Shown here: positions 1 to 9,358 of the stretch, one piece after another
Numbering within the stretch: position 1 is the first letter of the stretch
How the letters are laid out: every line of letters begins with the position of its first letter
NCBI RefSeq assembly: GCF_000241465.1
Contig: NZ_JH584235.1
Span: forward strand, 1,379,792-1,443,791
DNA length: 64,000 nt
Reading direction: 5' to 3'
DNA from: Sphingomonas echinoides ATCC 14820
Lineage (GTDB): Bacteria > Pseudomonadota > Alphaproteobacteria > Sphingomonadales > Sphingomonadaceae
The notes under the pieces: model-generated
The model's database searches: none
What the model was told of the DNA's origin: nothing
Seen by the model: the letters and a program-made list of their open reading frames with translations, nothing else
Position numbers and translations under genes: made by a program

Positions 1-417
1 CCCTGCCCCGCGCCGCTTGAGAAACGCCGCGAGTGCGGCGAGCGTGACCGCGCCGATGCACCCGTCGACGGGCATGTCGGGATAATCGGTGGCGCCGCGA
101 TTGAGCGCGTTGAGCGCGCGTTGCAGGAACGCGGCGGCGACCGCCGGCCCCATGTTCACGCCGCTATCGAACAGTTCGGCGGCCAGATGCGGAGCGAGGT
201 CGGCGATGGCGTCGAAGCGCGGTGCCTCCCAATAGAGTCGCCGATACAGCGCCCGCGCCTGCTCGACCGGAAAGCTGCGCATCGGCCCGCCATAGCCGTT
301 CGCGCGCGCCACGGCGGCGGTAATCCCAAAGCGCGTCTCGCCGCCGCGATCGGCGGGATGGTTGACGTATCCCCCTTCGCGATCCAGCACGGTGTCGATC
401 AAACTGTCGATGGTCAT
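1..417 (-). CDS. GH108-family peptidoglycan hydrolase (endolysin-like), 3' part outside the window
   Basis: The reading frame starts at an ATG at 415-417 and is still open at the window edge after 139 codons, so only the N-terminal part is present. Residues 13-32 carry the GH108 (former DUF847) signature: R-E-G-G-Y, then N-H-P-A-D-R-G-G-E-T-R-F-G-I-T, with the likely catalytic Glu at residue 14. Known members are N-acetylmuramidases of phage lysis cassettes and of bacterial secretion loci. No signal peptide is visible, as is usual for holin-dependent endolysins. A perfect AGGAGG ribosome site (423-428 in plus coordinates) lies five bases upstream. It follows the S41 protease gene on the same strand behind a GC-rich hairpin. 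Whether it belongs to a prophage, a gene transfer agent or is a lone lysozyme cannot be told from here. Confidence 0.85.
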   Translation of the reverse strand, partial: MTIDSLIDTVLDREGGYVNHPADRGGETRFGITAAVARANGYGGPMRSFPVEQARALYRRLYWEAPRFDAIADLAPHLAAELFDSGVNMGPAVAAAFLQRALNALNRGATDYPDMPVDGCIGAVTLAALAAFLKRRGAG

Positions 418-422
418 GGCTA

Positions 423-428
423 CCTCCT
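423..428 (-). promoter_or_regulatory. Strong Shine-Dalgarno site of the GH108 gene
   Basis: The minus strand reads AGGAGG five bases before the ATG at 417, which fixes the start of the endolysin-like gene. Confidence 0.8.
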
Positions 429-474
429 GATCGCAGGAAATAACCTATTTGGTTTTTGTAGGACAGCGTTGCTC

Positions 475-499
475 CTCCCCTCCCTGACAGGGAGGGGAG
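475..499. repeat. Perfect 12-bp-arm palindrome between two minus-strand genes
   Basis: Positions 475-486 and 488-499 are exact reverse complements around a single central base. The element lies 15 bases after the S41 protease stop. It has no T-run, so it is either a Rho-type 3' hairpin or one of the GC-rich intergenic palindromes seen elsewhere in the window. Confidence 0.7.
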
Positions 500-514
500 A
501 AGATGATGCCTCGC

Positions 515-3500
515 TTACGGCTTCCCCGCGCCCACTTGCGCCAGCAGCACATCCACCGCCGCGCGCAATTGCGCATCCTGCCCAGTGGCCGTTTCGCCCA
601 AAGGCCGTTCCACCGCCAGGTCGACCGGGCGCGGGTGCATTTCCATGTCCTGCCCGCGCCCGTCCTGGATGCGCGTGCTCGGCGTGCGCACCGAAGAGCC
701 GTCGATCAGCGGCTCGGCACCGGTGAAGATGATCCAGCCTGCGGTCGGTTGCCCGACCACCTTGCCGAGCCCGAGCGCGCGATAGCCCTCGGTGAAATCC
801 TCCGCATCGGACAGCGAGGATTCATTGGTGACGAGCACGGTGGGCTTGCCGAGCGCGCGCTGGCCCAGCGCCTGGCGACCGGGCAGCGAGAACAGATCGC
901 GCGGCGTCATCGTCAGATAGTTACGCCGCGCGAACACATCGATCGCATAGCCGTTGATGAAGCCGCCATTGTTGTTGCGGATATCGACCACGACGCCCTG
1001 CTTGCCCTGATTTTCGGCATCAAGGTCGAGATAGAGCTGATCGAGCGATTCGGACGACATGTCGGCGAGGTGGACATAGCCGAGCGTGCCGCCCGACATT
1101 CGCTCAACCAGAGCGCGGCGATCATCGACCCATTGGCGGTAAGCGAGCCCGGCCGCGCTGCCCGCCGAAACCGGGCGCACCACCACCTCGCGACGACCAT
1201 TGGCACCCTCGACACCCAGCCGCACCCGGCGGCCGACGGTGTTTTCCAGCAGCGCATCGAGATTGTCATGCGCACCGACCGCGACACCGCCGACGCTGAC
1301 GATGCGCTCGCCCGGCACGATCTTCTCGATCGCGGCGGGGCTGAGCGTCACCACTTCGCGCACGACAAGCCCGCGCCCGGCTTCATAGGCGGCGCGATCA
1401 AACCGCACGCCCAGATCGCCGACACGGCCCGATGGCAGCGTCCCCGGCCCCATAAAGGGCCGGTTGATGCCGGTGTGCGAGGCGTTGAGTTCGCCGATCA
1501 TCAAGGTGATGATCCGCCGCAGTTCGTCGGGCGTGCGCGCGCCTGCGACATAAGGCTGGAAGTGCGCCCGCAGCGCCGTCCAGTCATGGCCGTTAAACCC
1601 GGCATCGAAGAATTTGCGGTTGAGGATGCTCCATGCCTCATCAAACACGACCTGCTTTTCGCTTGCGAAGTCGATGTCCATATCGGCGGCGATGGTGATC
1701 GGCTTGGGCTTGGGGGACTCGATCGGCGTCGAAATCACGCGCCCACCGTCGAGATAGAACAGCGTCTTGCCGTCCCCCGACAGCGCGAAATCGCCCTTGG
1801 GACGATCGCTCTGCGTCAGTTGCTGCGCGACCGGCGGCTCGTCGGCGAGTTCGTCGAGAGTGTAGCTGTAGAGATTGGCGCGCCCTTTTTCCGAGGCGCG
1901 GAAGACCAGCGTCTTGCCATCGGCGCTGATGACGGGCGTGTCCGCGCTGAGCCCCAGCGGCAGGATCGTCGCGCGGCCGCGCAGGCCCTGCCACACGATG
2001 CTGACGGGTGGGACTTTGGGTGCGGGCGGCGGTGCGGCACCCTTCTTCGCCGCGACCGGCAGCGGCTTTGGCGTAGCCGGCGCTGGGGAATCAGCGGGGG
2101 TTTCGGGTGTTCCGGGCTGTTTGCCGGGCTTGAACAGGTCGCTGAACTTGTCCTCGCGGAACTTGGGCACGTGCGGCAGCAGATCCACGCGGACGATGCG
2201 CGAGTCTTCGCTGCGCTGTGCGGTGTCAAACAGGATGTACTTGCCGTCGGGCGACCAGGCGATGCCGCCCATTTCGCCATTGCCGAGGAAGCTGACCGGC
2301 CGCGCCGCACCACCCGCTGCCGGAACGACATGGACGTTCACGAAGGACCGCGCATCGCGCAATGGGAAGGCGACATATTGGCCATCGGGCGACCAGGTCG
2401 GGCGCGGCCCCTCACGACCGTCGGTGGCGATTGCGCCTGTAAACAGCGTGCGATCGGTGCCACCTGCCCCAAGCGTAACCAGGTGCAATTCGCGGTCGTT
2501 GAGCACATAGGCCACCGACTTGCCGTCGGGGGCGTAGGACGGCACCGAGGCGATGCCGTGCGCAGTCAGCATCGTCTCGCGACCGCTGGCGACATCATAT
2601 TCGACCAGCGCATGGTCGAGCCCGCGTTCGGAGATGACCAAAGCCCGGCGGCTGTCGGGCGACCACACCACTTCGCGCTCGGCCCCCGGCGTGTTGGTGA
2701 TGCGCTGCGCCGGGCCGCCATCCTTGGCCGGTGCCGCAAAGACTTCGCCGTGGCCGATCACCGCGACTTTCTGCCCGTCACCCGAGACCGCCAAGCGGCT
2801 GAAGCTCTGCAATTGTTCATGGCGACGCGGTGTGGCGCTGGCGGCCCCGCGCAGCGTGATCGGCACTGCATTCGTCTGGCCAGTCGCGGGATCATAGCGC
2901 CACACGCCGAAATCGCGCTCGAACACGATCGCCGATCCGTTCGCCGCCATCGACGGATAGAGCAAACGACCATCGCCGAAGTGCGTCAGTTGGTCGGGCG
3001 CAGCCCCCTCGCCCAGCCCGACGCGCCACAGATTTTCGGTGCCGCCGCGCGCGCTCATATAGACGATGCTGCGGCCATCGCGGCTCCACATCGGCCAGGC
3101 GTGCTTCTCGCCGCCGGGCAGCAGACGGCGATAGGTGCCGCCTTCGGCGACGGGCTTCAGCCACAGCTCGGTCTCATCAATGTGCGAGGTGCCGTTGCGC
3201 CACCATTGGCTGCCGCTCAGGCCGCGCGCGTTGATCGCCAGCGTGGTGCCGTCGGGAGAGGGCGCGGCCTGGAACTCGGCGAGATATTTCTCGCGGCTGA
3301 CCTGCATCGGCGTGCCGCCCGCGGCCGCGACCCGGTAGATATCCGCTTGCCGCCCGACATCGGCAACGCCCGAGGCGAAATAGAGATATTGGCCATCGGG
3401 CGACCAGGCATCGAGTTCCTCGGCGGATTCCGCATAGGTCAGCCGCGTCACCGCGCCGCTGGCGAGATCGAGCACGTACAGATTCTGGCTGCCGCCACGG

Positions 3501-3775
3501 GTCGAGGTGAAGGCGAGCCGGGTGCCATCCGGCGAATAAAGCGGGCGTCCCTCGGTCGCTGCATCGGTGACGAGCGGACGCGCGGTGCCGCCAGTCGCCG
3601 CCACTTCCCAGATGTCGCCGCCCGAGGCGAAGGCGATCAGGCTACCATCGGGCGACAGGCTCGGCTCGGCAAAGGCCGCTTTGGCCGCAACCGCTTGCGC
3701 CGCCGCAGGCAGCGACGCGAGCGTGGTCGACGCGAGCAACGTCGCCGTGGCGAGTGCAAGGCCCCGGAAGATCAT
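515..3775 (-). CDS. Secreted tricorn-type S41 protease with WD40-like (PD40) beta-propeller repeats
   Basis: A protein of 1086 aa. I place the start at the ATG at 3775 because it gives a clean signal peptide (about residues 1-27, ending A-A-A-Q-A); the longer frame to 3829 only adds non-signal sequence. Residues about 30-620 contain repeated S-P-D-G motifs of PD40 propeller blades. The C-terminal part holds a PDZ-like region and an S41 peptidase core. The tricorn catalytic set is recognisable with nearly the original spacing: Ser766-His767 (N-A-S-H), Ser989-Asp990 (L-S-D-A-E) and Glu1045 (Q-D-M-E-M). Such proteins degrade peptides; this one should act in the periplasm. A TATAAT-like -10 element reads at 3792-3797 on the minus strand. 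It is transcribed divergently from the hybrid kinase gene, 132 bp away. Confidence 0.9.
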   Translation of the reverse strand: MIFRGLALATATLLASTTLASLPAAAQAVAAKAAFAEPSLSPDGSLIAFASGGDIWEVAATGGTARPLVTDAATEGRPLYSPDGTRLAFTSTRGGSQNLYVLDLASGAVTRLTYAESAEELDAWSPDGQYLYFASGVADVGRQADIYRVAAAGGTPMQVSREKYLAEFQAAPSPDGTTLAINARGLSGSQWWRNGTSHIDETELWLKPVAEGGTYRRLLPGGEKHAWPMWSRDGRSIVYMSARGGTENLWRVGLGEGAAPDQLTHFGDGRLLYPSMAANGSAIVFERDFGVWRYDPATGQTNAVPITLRGAASATPRRHEQLQSFSRLAVSGDGQKVAVIGHGEVFAAPAKDGGPAQRITNTPGAEREVVWSPDSRRALVISERGLDHALVEYDVASGRETMLTAHGIASVPSYAPDGKSVAYVLNDRELHLVTLGAGGTDRTLFTGAIATDGREGPRPTWSPDGQYVAFPLRDARSFVNVHVVPAAGGAARPVSFLGNGEMGGIAWSPDGKYILFDTAQRSEDSRIVRVDLLPHVPKFREDKFSDLFKPGKQPGTPETPADSPAPATPKPLPVAAKKGAAPPPAPKVPPVSIVWQGLRGRATILPLGLSADTPVISADGKTLVFRASEKGRANLYSYTLDELADEPPVAQQLTQSDRPKGDFALSGDGKTLFYLDGGRVISTPIESPKPKPITIAADMDIDFASEKQVVFDEAWSILNRKFFDAGFNGHDWTALRAHFQPYVAGARTPDELRRIITLMIGELNASHTGINRPFMGPGTLPSGRVGDLGVRFDRAAYEAGRGLVVREVVTLSPAAIEKIVPGERIVSVGGVAVGAHDNLDALLENTVGRRVRLGVEGANGRREVVVRPVSAGSAAGLAYRQWVDDRRALVERMSGGTLGYVHLADMSSESLDQLYLDLDAENQGKQGVVVDIRNNNGGFINGYAIDVFARRNYLTMTPRDLFSLPGRQALGQRALGKPTVLVTNESSLSDAEDFTEGYRALGLGKVVGQPTAGWIIFTGAEPLIDGSSVRTPSTRIQDGRGQDMEMHPRPVDLAVERPLGETATGQDAQLRAAVDVLLAQVGAGKP

Positions 3776-3907
3776 AGAAGCACGCCTCAAAATTATAGGA
3801 ATTTGCTTGTCGCTATTTCCCAGCAACAAAGCGTAAAACAGTGTTCATCACAAGCGCCGTCTGGCATGTTAGTCTCGGCTTAACCGAAGAGGTTCAACAG
3901 GGCCGCA

Positions 3908-6900
3908 ATGGACCCTATCACTCTCCCGGCATATTCTCCGATGGTGCCCGTCCGCCGACCCCATAATGCTGCGCTGGCGCTGTTTGCTGGGCTCATCCTA
4001 TTATTGGCATGGGGTGGCGTCGCGATATCGCGCGGTAACGGATACATCGCGCCCTTGTGGTTGGCCAACGCCGTCCTTGCCGCGACCATCCTGAAGTCGG
4101 GCTGGCGCAACGCCTCGTATTGGGTCACCACAGCCTTCGCAGCCTTGTGCCTTGCCGCCATCTTGAACGGGGACCCGCCGTTATTTTCGCCCGTGCTCGC
4201 CGCAGTCAATTGTGCCGAGGCGATCGGCGGCAGCTGGCTGCTGCTGCGGTGGCAGAAGCACGTGCCCGACATGGCCGACTTCCGCGACCTGCTGCGCTTC
4301 GCGCTGTGTTGCTGCGGTATCGCCCCGGCTTTGTCGGGGGTGGTGGCAACGTTCTGGCTGGATCCGCACGACTTGCTGCTTGGCCTGTCGATTTGGCGAT
4401 ATTGGTTTTTCGCCGATAGCCTGGGCATGTTGATTGGCGGACCGATCGCGTTGGTCGCGATCGACACCTGGAGCCAACGCCGCAGCCTTAAGCGAGAGCG
4501 CGCGTGGGAGATCGCGGCCATTCTCTCGGCAAATGCCGTGGTGGCGGCGTTCGTCTTTTTTCAGCCCGCCTATCCGATGTTCTTCGTTTCCCTGCCCTTG
4601 ATCATTCTGGCCTCGTTCCGCCTGGGGGTTCCCGGGGCTGCCGCCGCGATCACGGTCGTGGGCATCATCGGGACGGTGGGGACACTGTCGGGGCTCGGCC
4701 CGGCGTACATGATCGGCGGGACGCTGGCGACGCGCGTCCATCTGCTGCAACTGTTCCTCGCCGCGTGTTTCGGGATCAGCCTGCCCTTCGCGGCGGCGAT
4801 CGCGGGACGCGAGCGCATACGCCTGGAACTGAAGCGCAGTCGCGACTTTTCGGAAACGCTCGTTTCCTCGATGCAGGAAATCGTGTTTCGGACCGATGCC
4901 GAGCGGCGCTGGATCTTCCTCAACCCCGCCTGGGAAACGATCACCGGCTACAGCGTCGCCCAAAGCCTCGGACGATCGACAACCGAATATCTTTTGCCTG
5001 AAGACCGCGCCCAAGGTGACGTCCGTTTCAGCAAGATCATCAGCGGCGAGGTGACCGAGGCAACCCTGCGGCAACGCTTCTTCAACGCAGCGGGTGAGTG
5101 CCGCCATATCGAGACGATGCTGCGTCGCCTTGCCGAGCCTGACGGCAGCTTTGCCGGGACGATCGGCACCATCCGCGATATCACCGAGACGGTCGCCACA
5201 CAGTATGCGCTGACCGAGAGCGAAGCCCGCTTCCGGCGCCTGGCCGAAACCGCGCCGGTCGGCATTTTCCGAGCAGGGGCCACCGGCGGGCTGACCTATG
5301 TCAACCGCGCCTGGGCCGACAAGGTCGGGCTCAGTATGGAGGACGCGCTCGGCAACGGCTGGATGCGCGCCCTGGTCGACCCAACCCCCTTTATGGAACA
5401 GCCTGCCTGGCAAGACTTCAAACCCGGCGACGTGCGCATTCGCGACAATGCCTTTCACGGAGCGGACGGGCGGGAATTGTGGTTCCAGACCGTCAACAGC
5501 CCCGAATTCGACGAAAACGGGGCGCTGACCGGCTTTATCGGCGCGATCATCGACATCACCGAACAACGCCAGTCGCGGATTGCGCTCGCCGAGAGCAAGC
5601 GCTTGTTCGAAACCCTCGCCGACCTTTCCCCGGCTGGCATTTTCCGCACCGATACCGAGGGGCGCATCACCTATGTCAATCGCGCCTGGATGGAATTTGC
5701 CGGCCTGAGCTACGAACAGTCGATGGGATATGGCTGGAGCAAGGCGATCCATCCGGACGATTTGCCGCGCGTTTCCAAGACGTGGAACGAGGCCGTGCAA
5801 GGTGCCCAAAAAGTGCGCATGGACTTTCGTTTTCTGCGCGACGGGGTCGAGCGCTGGGTCGAGGTGCTCGCCGTCAACGAATATGATTCGGACGGAAAGC
5901 GGATCGGTTTTCTGGGCGTCGACATCGATATCACCGAGCGCAAGGCCGCAGAAGCCGCCCTCGCCGCGAGTGAGGAGCAGCTCCGCCTGCTCGCCGAAAA
6001 CGCCACCGACGCAGTGTTCCGCCTGTCGTTGGACGGGGTGTGCCTCTATGCGTCGCCATCGTTCCGGCACATGCTCGGGATCGATCCACAAAGGCTGATC
6101 GGGCAAAAAATCCTCGTCCGTTTTCATGCCGAGGATGCGGATGCCGTCATGGCAACGCACCGGGCCCTCGCGGCGGGAGAAATGGAGCGATCGGTCACGA
6201 CCTTTCGGTGGGAATCGCTCGAACACAAAGGAAAATGGTTCTGGCTGGAGGCCAATAGCGGGTTGGTGCGCGACCCCGAGACGCACCAGCCGCTCGAAAT
6301 CATCAGCTCGATCCGCGACATTACCGTGCGCAAGCAGCTCGAGTTCGACCTCGATTCGGCAAGGCGTCATGCCGAGGTTGCCGCCCAGGCGAAATCGAGC
6401 TTCCTCGCCAATATGAGCCACGAAATTCGCACGCCGATGAATGGCGTGCTTGGCTTTACCGATTTGCTGCTCGCGGAAGACCCCCGCCCCGACCAGCAAC
6501 AAAAGCTGCAGATGATCGCCGAATCGGGGGCGGCGATGATGCGCTTGCTCAACGACATTCTTGACCTGTCGAAGATTGAGGCGGGGCATGTCACACTGGC
6601 GCACGATCGGGTCGACCTGCGCCATCTCGCCCGCAGCTGCGCCAAGCTGATCCTGCCGATCGCGATGCGCAGCGGGCTGGACCTGCGGACGGAAATCGCC
6701 GACGACGTTCCCAATATGGTGATCGGCGACGGGCTGCGGCTGCGCCAGATTATCCTCAATCTGCTGGGTAACGCCGCGAAATTCACCGAGCACGGCGCAA
6801 TCACGCTCAGTGTCGCGATGGTCGACGGCGATGTCGCCATTTCGGTTGGCGATACCGGCATCGGCATCGCGCCCGACCGCCAGGCCGCGATCTTCGGCGA

Positions 6901-7837
6901 GTTCGTCCAGGAAGACAGCTCGACCGAGCGCCGATATGGCGGAACCGGGCTTGGCCTGTCGATTTCGTCCAAATTGGCCAAATTGATGCAAGGCTCGCTG
7001 TCGTTGTTCAGCGCGGTCGGGATCGGAACGACGATCACCTTGCGCGTGCCCTTGCCGGCGGCACCCCACACAGCCCCCGCGATCAAGCCCACACCCGCTG
7101 CGACCTTGCCGCCCGTCCCCGGCGCGCGCGTGCTGGTGGCGGAAGATCATGAGGTCAACCAGCTCCTCATAAAGGCAATGTTGACACGTCTGGGCTATGA
7201 TCCGGTCATTGCGCGTGGCGGTATCGAGGCCGTCGCGATGGTGCAGGATGCCGCGACACACGGGAATCCGTTTGGATTGGTACTGATGGACATGCAGATG
7301 CCGGATATTGACGGATTGGTCGCCACCCAGCGCATTCGCCAAGGCGGCATTGCCCCCGCCACGCTGCCCATCATCGCACTGACGGCCAATGCCTATGCCA
7401 GCGACATCGAGGCCTGTCGCGCGGCCGGCATGCAAGACCATCTGGCCAAACCCGTTCGCCTTGCAGCACTGGACCATGCCGTGCGGCGCTGGGCCATCCC
7501 GCCTGCAAAAGCGCCGACAGAAACCCCGCTTCCCGCAAGCGCAGACCCCGACCTGATCGCGCAATTCGAAGCGCGTGTGCAGCGCACCTTCGCCGCCATC
7601 GACATGGCGCTCGGAGAGAGCGACGGGCCGACGCCCGACCCGAAACAGGCGATCGACGCCGTGCAGGAGGCCTTGCACCTGCTCGCGGGGACGGCAGCGT
7701 TCTTTGGGAAAGCGGAACTGGGCACGATCGCGGCCGATCTCGACGATCAACTCGGCGCCGGGTACCATGTCGGGACCGCGGCCTTCTTGCAGGCGGCGCG
7801 CGCGCATTTACGGGCTGCTGCAGCAGAAAGGGTGTAA
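3908..7837 (+). CDS. Hybrid sensor histidine kinase: MASE1, four PAS domains, HisKA/HATPase, receiver and Hpt-like tail
   Basis: A protein of 1309 aa. Residues about 15-300 form a MASE1-like integral membrane sensor. Four PAS/PAC modules follow (about 315-427, 436-554, 561-677, 686-807), each ending in a D-I-T-E type PAC motif. The HisKA dimerisation domain has the phospho-acceptor His838 in S-H-E-I-R-T-P, the HATPase domain spans about 937-1047 (N-A-A-K-F-T and G-T-G-L-G-L motifs), and a receiver follows with Asp1128 in L-M-D-M-Q-M-P. The tail (about 1215-1300) looks like a degenerate Hpt domain with His1257 in H-L-L-A-G-T. The next gene begins one base after this stop, so the two are almost certainly co-translated. 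The signal sensed is unknown; four PAS domains allow redox, haem or ligand sensing. Confidence 0.92.
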   Translation: MDPITLPAYSPMVPVRRPHNAALALFAGLILLLAWGGVAISRGNGYIAPLWLANAVLAATILKSGWRNASYWVTTAFAALCLAAILNGDPPLFSPVLAAVNCAEAIGGSWLLLRWQKHVPDMADFRDLLRFALCCCGIAPALSGVVATFWLDPHDLLLGLSIWRYWFFADSLGMLIGGPIALVAIDTWSQRRSLKRERAWEIAAILSANAVVAAFVFFQPAYPMFFVSLPLIILASFRLGVPGAAAAITVVGIIGTVGTLSGLGPAYMIGGTLATRVHLLQLFLAACFGISLPFAAAIAGRERIRLELKRSRDFSETLVSSMQEIVFRTDAERRWIFLNPAWETITGYSVAQSLGRSTTEYLLPEDRAQGDVRFSKIISGEVTEATLRQRFFNAAGECRHIETMLRRLAEPDGSFAGTIGTIRDITETVATQYALTESEARFRRLAETAPVGIFRAGATGGLTYVNRAWADKVGLSMEDALGNGWMRALVDPTPFMEQPAWQDFKPGDVRIRDNAFHGADGRELWFQTVNSPEFDENGALTGFIGAIIDITEQRQSRIALAESKRLFETLADLSPAGIFRTDTEGRITYVNRAWMEFAGLSYEQSMGYGWSKAIHPDDLPRVSKTWNEAVQGAQKVRMDFRFLRDGVERWVEVLAVNEYDSDGKRIGFLGVDIDITERKAAEAALAASEEQLRLLAENATDAVFRLSLDGVCLYASPSFRHMLGIDPQRLIGQKILVRFHAEDADAVMATHRALAAGEMERSVTTFRWESLEHKGKWFWLEANSGLVRDPETHQPLEIISSIRDITVRKQLEFDLDSARRHAEVAAQAKSSFLANMSHEIRTPMNGVLGFTDLLLAEDPRPDQQQKLQMIAESGAAMMRLLNDILDLSKIEAGHVTLAHDRVDLRHLARSCAKLILPIAMRSGLDLRTEIADDVPNMVIGDGLRLRQIILNLLGNAAKFTEHGAITLSVAMVDGDVAISVGDTGIGIAPDRQAAIFGEFVQEDSSTERRYGGTGLGLSISSKLAKLMQGSLSLFSAVGIGTTITLRVPLPAAPHTAPAIKPTPAATLPPVPGARVLVAEDHEVNQLLIKAMLTRLGYDPVIARGGIEAVAMVQDAATHGNPFGLVLMDMQMPDIDGLVATQRIRQGGIAPATLPIIALTANAYASDIEACRAAGMQDHLAKPVRLAALDHAVRRWAIPPAKAPTETPLPASADPDLIAQFEARVQRTFAAIDMALGESDGPTPDPKQAIDAVQEALHLLAGTAAFFGKAELGTIAADLDDQLGAGYHVGTAAFLQAARAHLRAAAAERV

Positions 7838-7838
7838 G

Positions 7839-8558
7839 ATGGCAACGATCGTCATGGTCGACGATGACGAACTGCTCTGCGCCATCGTTGCCCGAACGCT
7901 GGCACCGCTTGGCCACACGGTCGTCGCGGTGCGCGACGGGGATGATGCGGTCGACGTACTGTGGGAATGCGGCCCTGATCTGGCGATTCTGGATTGCGCC
8001 TTGCCCGGCAAGACCGGCCTCGCCATTTTGCGCGAGATCCGCCAATCGGCGATGTTCCAGACGCTGCCGGTGCTGATCCTGACGGCGCGGCGCAGCGAAT
8101 GGCACGCGAAGCTCGCCATGGAAGCCGGGGCCAATGACTATGTCCGCAAACCCTTTAATCCGGGCGCATTGATCGACAAGATCGAACACTTACTGGCAAC
8201 CACACCCCCAGTCGAAGATGACGGATCGCTGATCGACAAGGCGCGCCTGGCGGATTTACGGGCTGCGGTGGGGTATGCGCAGGCCGACACGCTGCTCGCA
8301 ATGATGGCGACCGACATTGTCGAGCGCACCAACCGCATCGCCGCACTGCTGGCCGAGCAGGATTTTCCCCGCGCGGTTACGCAAGCCCATGCGCTCCGCG
8401 GCGCGGCGGACGGGATCGGCGCGCTCGACCTTGCCCAGCAGTGTCGCGAGATCGAACGTCAGGCGGAACGATCCGCCGGGCCGATTACCGCCTGCGCGAC
8501 CGCCACCGTAGCGGCGATCGAGCAGCTCCGCCGTCAGGCCGCTACATCAAGCGCCTGA
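7839..8558 (+). CDS. Response regulator with receiver and Hpt domains (REC-Hpt phosphotransfer protein)
   Basis: A protein of 239 aa starting one base after the kinase stop. Residues 1-120 are a canonical receiver: acidic Asp8-Asp10, phospho-acceptor Asp52 in L-D-C-A-L-P-G, Thr82 and Lys104. Residues about 135-235 are a four-helix Hpt-like domain with His184 in A-H-A-L-R-G. No DNA-binding or enzymatic output is present, so it should act as a phosphotransfer shuttle between the upstream hybrid kinase and a terminal regulator. The obvious partner is the LuxR-type regulator encoded convergently next door, whose 3' end overlaps this gene by 25 bp. Confidence 0.88.
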   Translation: MATIVMVDDDELLCAIVARTLAPLGHTVVAVRDGDDAVDVLWECGPDLAILDCALPGKTGLAILREIRQSAMFQTLPVLILTARRSEWHAKLAMEAGANDYVRKPFNPGALIDKIEHLLATTPPVEDDGSLIDKARLADLRAAVGYAQADTLLAMMATDIVERTNRIAALLAEQDFPRAVTQAHALRGAADGIGALDLAQQCREIERQAERSAGPITACATATVAAIEQLRRQAATSSA

Positions 8559-9157
8559 AGCGCCAGGATCGCCTGTGTCCGGTTGGTGACGTGCAGTTTC
8601 TTGAAGATCTGCGCGAAATGCGTCTTCACCGTGGTTTCCGCAATGCCGAGTTCATAGGCGATTTGCTTGTTCTGGCTGCCATCGGCCGCAGCGCGCAGCA
8701 CACGGAACTGCGCCGGCGACAACTCCCCGATCAGCGACGGCGTTTCGACCGGATCGGCACCCTCCAGCATTTCCGGCGGAAACGACGTTTCGCCCGACAG
8801 CAAGGTCGCGATCGCCTTGACCATCGCCGACATCGGTTCGCTTTTGGGGATGAAGCCGCTGGCCCCTTCCTGCGCCGCGCGCCGCATGAGCGCGGGCTGA
8901 TCGCTGCTGGTGACGATCGCGATTTTCGCCTGCGGCTGCAACCGCCGCAACATCAGCAAGCCCGCCAGACCCTGCACATCCGGCAAGCCAAGGTCGAGCA
9001 GGATCAGATCGAACTTGCGCTCCTGCGCCAGGGCGGTCGCATCGGAAATGGTGCCGACCTGGTCGATCGCGATCCCGGGTTCCACCTGCTGGGCGGCCAT
9101 TCCCAAGGCGGTGGCGCACATCGGATGATCATCCGCAATCAAAATCGTTCGAGCCAA
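8534..9157 (-). CDS. LuxR/FixJ-type DNA-binding response regulator
   Basis: A protein of 207 aa when started at the TTG at 9157. That start is preferred over the ATG at 9265 because it gives the usual receiver N terminus (A-R-T-I-L-I-A-D-D-H) and has a GGGGAG ribosome site at proper distance; the upstream 36 codons look non-coding. The receiver has Asp9, Asp10 and phospho-acceptor Asp55 (L-L-D-L-G-L-P-D). After a short linker, residues about 143-200 form a GerE-type helix-turn-helix with G-I-A-E-T-T-V-K-T-H. It is the likely transcriptional output of the neighbouring phosphorelay. Its last 25 bp overlap antiparallel with the REC-Hpt gene. Confidence 0.9.
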   Translation of the reverse strand: MARTILIADDHPMCATALGMAAQQVEPGIAIDQVGTISDATALAQERKFDLILLDLGLPDVQGLAGLLMLRRLQPQAKIAIVTSSDQPALMRRAAQEGASGFIPKSEPMSAMVKAIATLLSGETSFPPEMLEGADPVETPSLIGELSPAQFRVLRAAADGSQNKQIAYELGIAETTVKTHFAQIFKKLHVTNRTQAILALQALDVAA

Positions 9158-9358
9158 GCCGTGTCTCCCCTGCTTCTCCGCCGTTGGCGGTGCCCCCTCA
9201 ACCAGTGCCCCCCACCAGCAGACGGCCTCTACGAGAAAATTACTACCGAACTTCAAGACATTCAAACGATGTTAGCGCAAATTTTTATGGTGCGTCAGGT
9301 CAAATATTACGGATTGACGCGGGATGAAATATATTTGCCGACATGATAGCGGTTCCGG

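Noticed and set aside
503..3883. A 1126-codon plus-strand open frame
   Set aside because: It is the antisense shadow of the S41 protease gene. Its translation is Arg/His/Ala-rich without domains, while the minus strand shows a signal peptide, PD40 repeats and the tricorn catalytic set.
4181..7807. A 1208-codon minus-strand open frame
   Set aside because: Antisense to the hybrid histidine kinase; the plus frame has all kinase motifs, this one has none.
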